From: Paludibacterium denitrificans
GTDB lineage: Bacteria; Pseudomonadota; Gammaproteobacteria; Burkholderiales; Chromobacteriaceae
Assembly (NCBI RefSeq): GCF_009707705.1
Contig: NZ_WLYX01000002.1
Location: 118,687-182,686, forward strand
Length of the DNA stretch: 64,000 nucleotides
Direction: 5' to 3'
Shown: positions 61,420-64,000 of the stretch, in pieces
How positions within the stretch are numbered: position 1 is the stretch's first letter
Layout: each line of letters starts with the position of its first letter
Made by a program: the position numbers and the translations under genes
The notes under the pieces: model-generated
What the model saw: only the letters and a program-made list of their open reading frames with translations
Databases searched by the model: none
What the model was told of the DNA's origin: nothing

Positions 61420-62554
61420 TTACTTCACCGGACACTCAGCCGTCCGCAAGCTCATAGCTGGTACTACGCCCCCCGCTCCCGTCTTGCTCAGCACTCCGCG
61501 CGCCAGCAGGTCGTTGATGTCGCGCAGCGCCGTATCTGGCGAACACTTGGCGATGGCGGCCCACTTGCTGTTGGTCAGTTTTCCATCGAACCCATCCAGC
61601 AAGCGGTTTAGCACCTTCACCTGCCGTTCATTGAGCGGTAGAGTCGCCCAGCGTTGCCAATAGCGCGTTTTCAGGAGAACGGCATCAAGCGTCAGCTGAG
61701 CCTGATCTACCGCACGTTGCAGGCTTTCCGAGAACCAGAGCAACCAAGCGGTGACGTCCAGCGTCCCTTTTGAGTCCGTTCCAAGATATCGTAATAGTCC
61801 TTTCGCTCCCGCTGGATCTGCGCGGACAGGCTGTAGAAGCGCTGGGACTGCCGTCGGCACGCGCCAGCAACAAGTCACCAATTGCCCGGGCGATCCGCCC
61901 GTTGCCGTCATCGAAAGGATGCAAGGTGACAAACCAGAGATGCCCGAGTCCTGCCTTGATTAAGGGACGGCTCACCGGAATCCGCATTCAACCACGCCAG
62001 AAACCGCTCGACCTCCACCAGCAGGCGATCTGCCGGAGGCGCCTCGTAATGCACCTTTTGCCGACCGAAGGGACCCGACACCACCTGCATTGGTCCGCTG
62101 GCATCATCCCGCCGTTGCGACCTGATCTTGGCAAGCCCGGAGTACCCGGTTGGGAACAACGCGGCATGCCAGCCGAACAAGCGCTCCGGAAGACATCGGT
62201 TCCCGACAATTTGCCGTCGCGTCGAGCACCAATCTCGACCACGCCTTCGACGTGCCGATCCACCGGCGCCAAGGCACCGATATCGACGCCTAGGCGGCGG
62301 GCGATGCTGGAGCGGACGGATAGTGACGTTTAACTGCTCGCCTTCGATCTCGCTGGTTTTGACGACATCCTCGGTCAGCGCCACTAGGGCTAGCCTGATC
62401 GCGCAAGGCCGCGCCGACGTCCGCCGCGCCCCGAGCAACAAGCCTTGCTCCCGGCTCACCTCGGCCAAGGTCCTCCGCCAGGAACAGCAAGGTCGTACTG
62501 CCAGTGCGGCCAGTCCGGCGCCTGCCAGACATACTTGTAATCACCGTAATTCAT
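61420..62554 (-). pseudogene. Fic-domain AMPylase, frameshifted
   Basis: ATG 62554 begins MNYGDYKYVWQAPDWPHWQY, the DUF4172 N-terminus of class II Fic proteins. The inhibitory helix motif shows in VVKTSEIEGEQLN (T-x3-E-G). The active site is HPFDDGNGRIAR at about 61930-61895, complete. The C-terminal winged helix (VLNRLLDGFDGKLTNSKWAA, SPDTALRDINDLLARGVLSK) follows in another frame. At least three shifts. It would transfer AMP to target proteins, self-inhibited by the Glu. TTGCGT...CATAAT upstream (about 62570-62600) could be its promoter. Confidence 0.8.
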
Positions 62555-62784
62555 GGCGTGGCGATTATGGCCAGCTTTCACTGCAAAACGCAAGCAATTC
62601 ACCGCGCAATATGCGGCGATTATTCGGCAAGTTCACCGCAAAGGACACATTGGACGGTCCACCATTCATTTCGTTTCCACACAACCCCGGCCGAAGCAGT
62701 CCTTCACATACCAGATGAGAAATGGCTGCTTCCACTTTGAGGCAGCCATAAATGTATCTAGTAAACGAGAGGCGATTCAATTGG
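62555..62784. other. Upstream region of the Fic gene
   Basis: Repeated TTCACCGC (62599 and 62630 region) and a possible promoter for the Fic gene on the minus strand; no coding sequence. Confidence 0.35.
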
Positions 62785-63395
62785 CAGTTCCTCGGATGAG
62801 GGAATGATGGGAGGCAGCTCCACGCGCTGCTATCGCCGCGTGGCACAGGCGCGTGTCGTACGCCCCATCCGTTGTCACCGTTACCAGTTGCTCCGCTTTA
62901 GGAATCTGGGGCCGCCGCTCCGGCAACATCGTGGTATCGCTGGTACGATTATCGGTCACTTCCATTGCCCGGATTTCCAGCGTTTGCGCATCAATTCCCC
63001 AGATGCAGCTTGCACCATTGGCAGCGGTAATCAGCGCCATGCTTTTTCACCTTCCACCTCGACTTCACCCATCATCTTGATGCCGGTGCTATCCACCAAG
63101 AGATGCAGACAACCCTGCTTCTTCTGGTGCCGGGATGGCACCTGCAGGTCCCTCTATCGGCGGGAAAGCGTACTGAAGTCGGGGAACGGTCCAGCCAGTG
63201 TGCAACATGCTCGACCATGCCTGTGGCTGGCGCCTGCCAGTTCCATGCCTTTGTCGAGCCAGAGAAGGAGCTGCCCTCGTTGCTTGAGGGATTGGCTAGG
63301 TTTGCCAGTTGGTGGTTTGGTACTTGGGAAGGAGGGGGCTTGCACATGCAGTTATTCAACCGGCCACACAAACCCTCGATTTGTGCAACATATCC
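62785..63395 (-). repeat. Decayed IS5 element, 5' two thirds
   Basis: Minus strand keeps pieces of the same transposase as copies 1-3 (QTLEIRAMEVTDNRTSDTTM, TTDGAYDTRLCHAAIAARGA) with many indels; the right end retains TTGCACAAATCGAGG. The C-terminal third with the catalytic Glu is missing. Confidence 0.85.
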
Positions 63396-63556
63396 TATAA
63401 AAACTAAAAATGGTTAAAAGTAAATGTATTTAAGTGTCGCTTTCATGTTTTAAGTATTGACTGTTTGTAATTATTTTTGTGACAAAAATTAGTTTAAATG
63501 TCATATTTTTGAGGTAAGCTAGGCCAAATTATTAGTTAATGTTTAAGACACTCCTC
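63396..63556. promoter_or_regulatory. A+T-rich upstream region of the secretion gene
   Basis: Strongly A+T-rich (63405-63545) and placed directly before the type I secretion gene; likely holds its promoter. No sites assigned. Confidence 0.4.
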
Positions 63557-64000
63557 ATGCCTCAAGCCGAAATGCAGCAGTTCACACCTGGACGACGAGA
63601 CTCAACCACTGAGTGATACCTCGGCCTCATCGGCTTGGAACTGTTAGCGCAATTTCATGGGATAGCCGCCGATCCTGCCCAGTTGATTCACCAGTATGGT
63701 CAATGTGGACAACCCTTCACTGAAACCGAGCTGTTGCTGGTAGCCAAGTCGTTGGAACTGAAAGCCTGTACCATATGCCAGCCGATAGGACGGCTGGCAC
63801 ATGCCGCTCTGCCAGCATTGGCATTGAGTCAAACCGGGAGCATTTCATCATCGCGCGGGTGGATCAGGGACAAAGTGCTGATCCACGACCTGAAACAAGG
63901 TAAGCCGGTGGTGCTGGATATGGCTAGTTCTGGCGGAACGGTATATGGACGTTTGCTGGTGGTGGCCTCACGTGCTTCCGTTGCCGCCAGCCTGGCGTTA
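63557..64000 (+). pseudogene. Type I secretion ABC transporter (HlyB/peptidase C39-like), frameshifted, runs off window
   Basis: ATG 63557 (MPQAEMQQFTPGRRDSTTE) then, one frame over, ALELLAQFHGIAADPAQLIH, TETELLLVAKSLELKACTIC and QPIGRLAHAALPALAL, DKVLIHDLKQGKPVVLDM, GRLLVVASRASVAASLA. This is the N-terminal C39-like (catalytically inactive, 'CLD') domain of LapB/HlyB-type permease-ATPases that export RTX proteins. The usual Cys of a true C39 peptidase is absent. Shifts lie near 63615 and 63840. The membrane and ATPase domains would follow beyond the window. Confidence 0.75.

Noticed and set aside
1..64000. tRNA or rRNA genes
   Set aside because: No cloverleaf with a GTTCRA T-loop or rRNA-like conserved blocks were seen by eye; a covariance scan would settle it.

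Overview
The window looks like part of a plasmid, or of a chromosomal region that has absorbed one, from a Gram-negative proteobacterium. A Neisseriales/Chromobacteriaceae-like betaproteobacterium would fit the IS5 transposases, MocR regulators and type I secretion gene, but that assignment is inference, not something I can prove from the bases. About a fifth of the sequence is insertion-sequence material. Many genes that are otherwise recognisable end to end are interrupted by one-base shifts, often at homopolymer runs. Either this is heavily decayed DNA or the assembly carries uncorrected indels. Frameshifted genes are therefore typed as pseudogene, with the reconstructed product named.

Layout. 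1-3.1 kb: TPR-sulfotransferase and TPR-glycosyltransferase genes (+). 3.4-4.1 kb: tyrosine recombinase remnant. 4.2-9.9 kb: a tightly coupled minus-strand glycan/natural-product operon (epimerase, GT4 glycosyltransferase, radical SAM-SPASM protein, WG-repeat/methyltransferase fusion, histidine phosphatase) joined by 4-bp ATGA overlaps. 10.4-16.4 kb: IS1182-type element, lipoprotein, PhzF, and a MocR gene cut by IS5 copy 1. 16.7-21.5 kb: intact M24 peptidase and ferredoxin reductase divergent from an intact MocR/PdxR-type regulator, then two small exported proteins including a DnrO-like one. 21.8-24.5 kb: SF1 helicase-DUF2726. 25-32.6 kb: IS debris, a GGDEF fragment, IS5 copies 2 and 3, a second IS5-family element, DUF2442, an exoribonuclease remnant, an AbiEi antitoxin remnant and a 142/143-bp tandem repeat.

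32.6-41 kb is the plasmid backbone: small genes, a winged-helix regulator with 9-bp operator-like repeats, a putative replication protein, an array of ten 16-bp perfect palindromes at about 49-bp periodicity, parB, parA and small hypothetical genes. 41-43.6 kb: an actin/Hsp70-like ATPase fragment, a coupled small gene plus PemK-like toxin with a coiled-coil tail, and DUF3606.

43.8-52.3 kb is the best candidate for an undescribed system: a DEDDh exoribonuclease, a large SF1 (Upf1-like) helicase with a coiled-coil insertion, and a VPA1262-family protein with a PLD-like motif, all on the minus strand, with a YkgJ-type cysteine-cluster protein behind. 53.9-64 kb: GGDEF membrane protein, a ~1,280-residue protein ending in a PD-(D/E)XK nuclease, an octapeptide-repeat ORF with a 28-bp palindrome, an IS5 element with CTAG duplication, a Fic protein, an IS5 remnant, and the start of a type I secretion ATPase gene.
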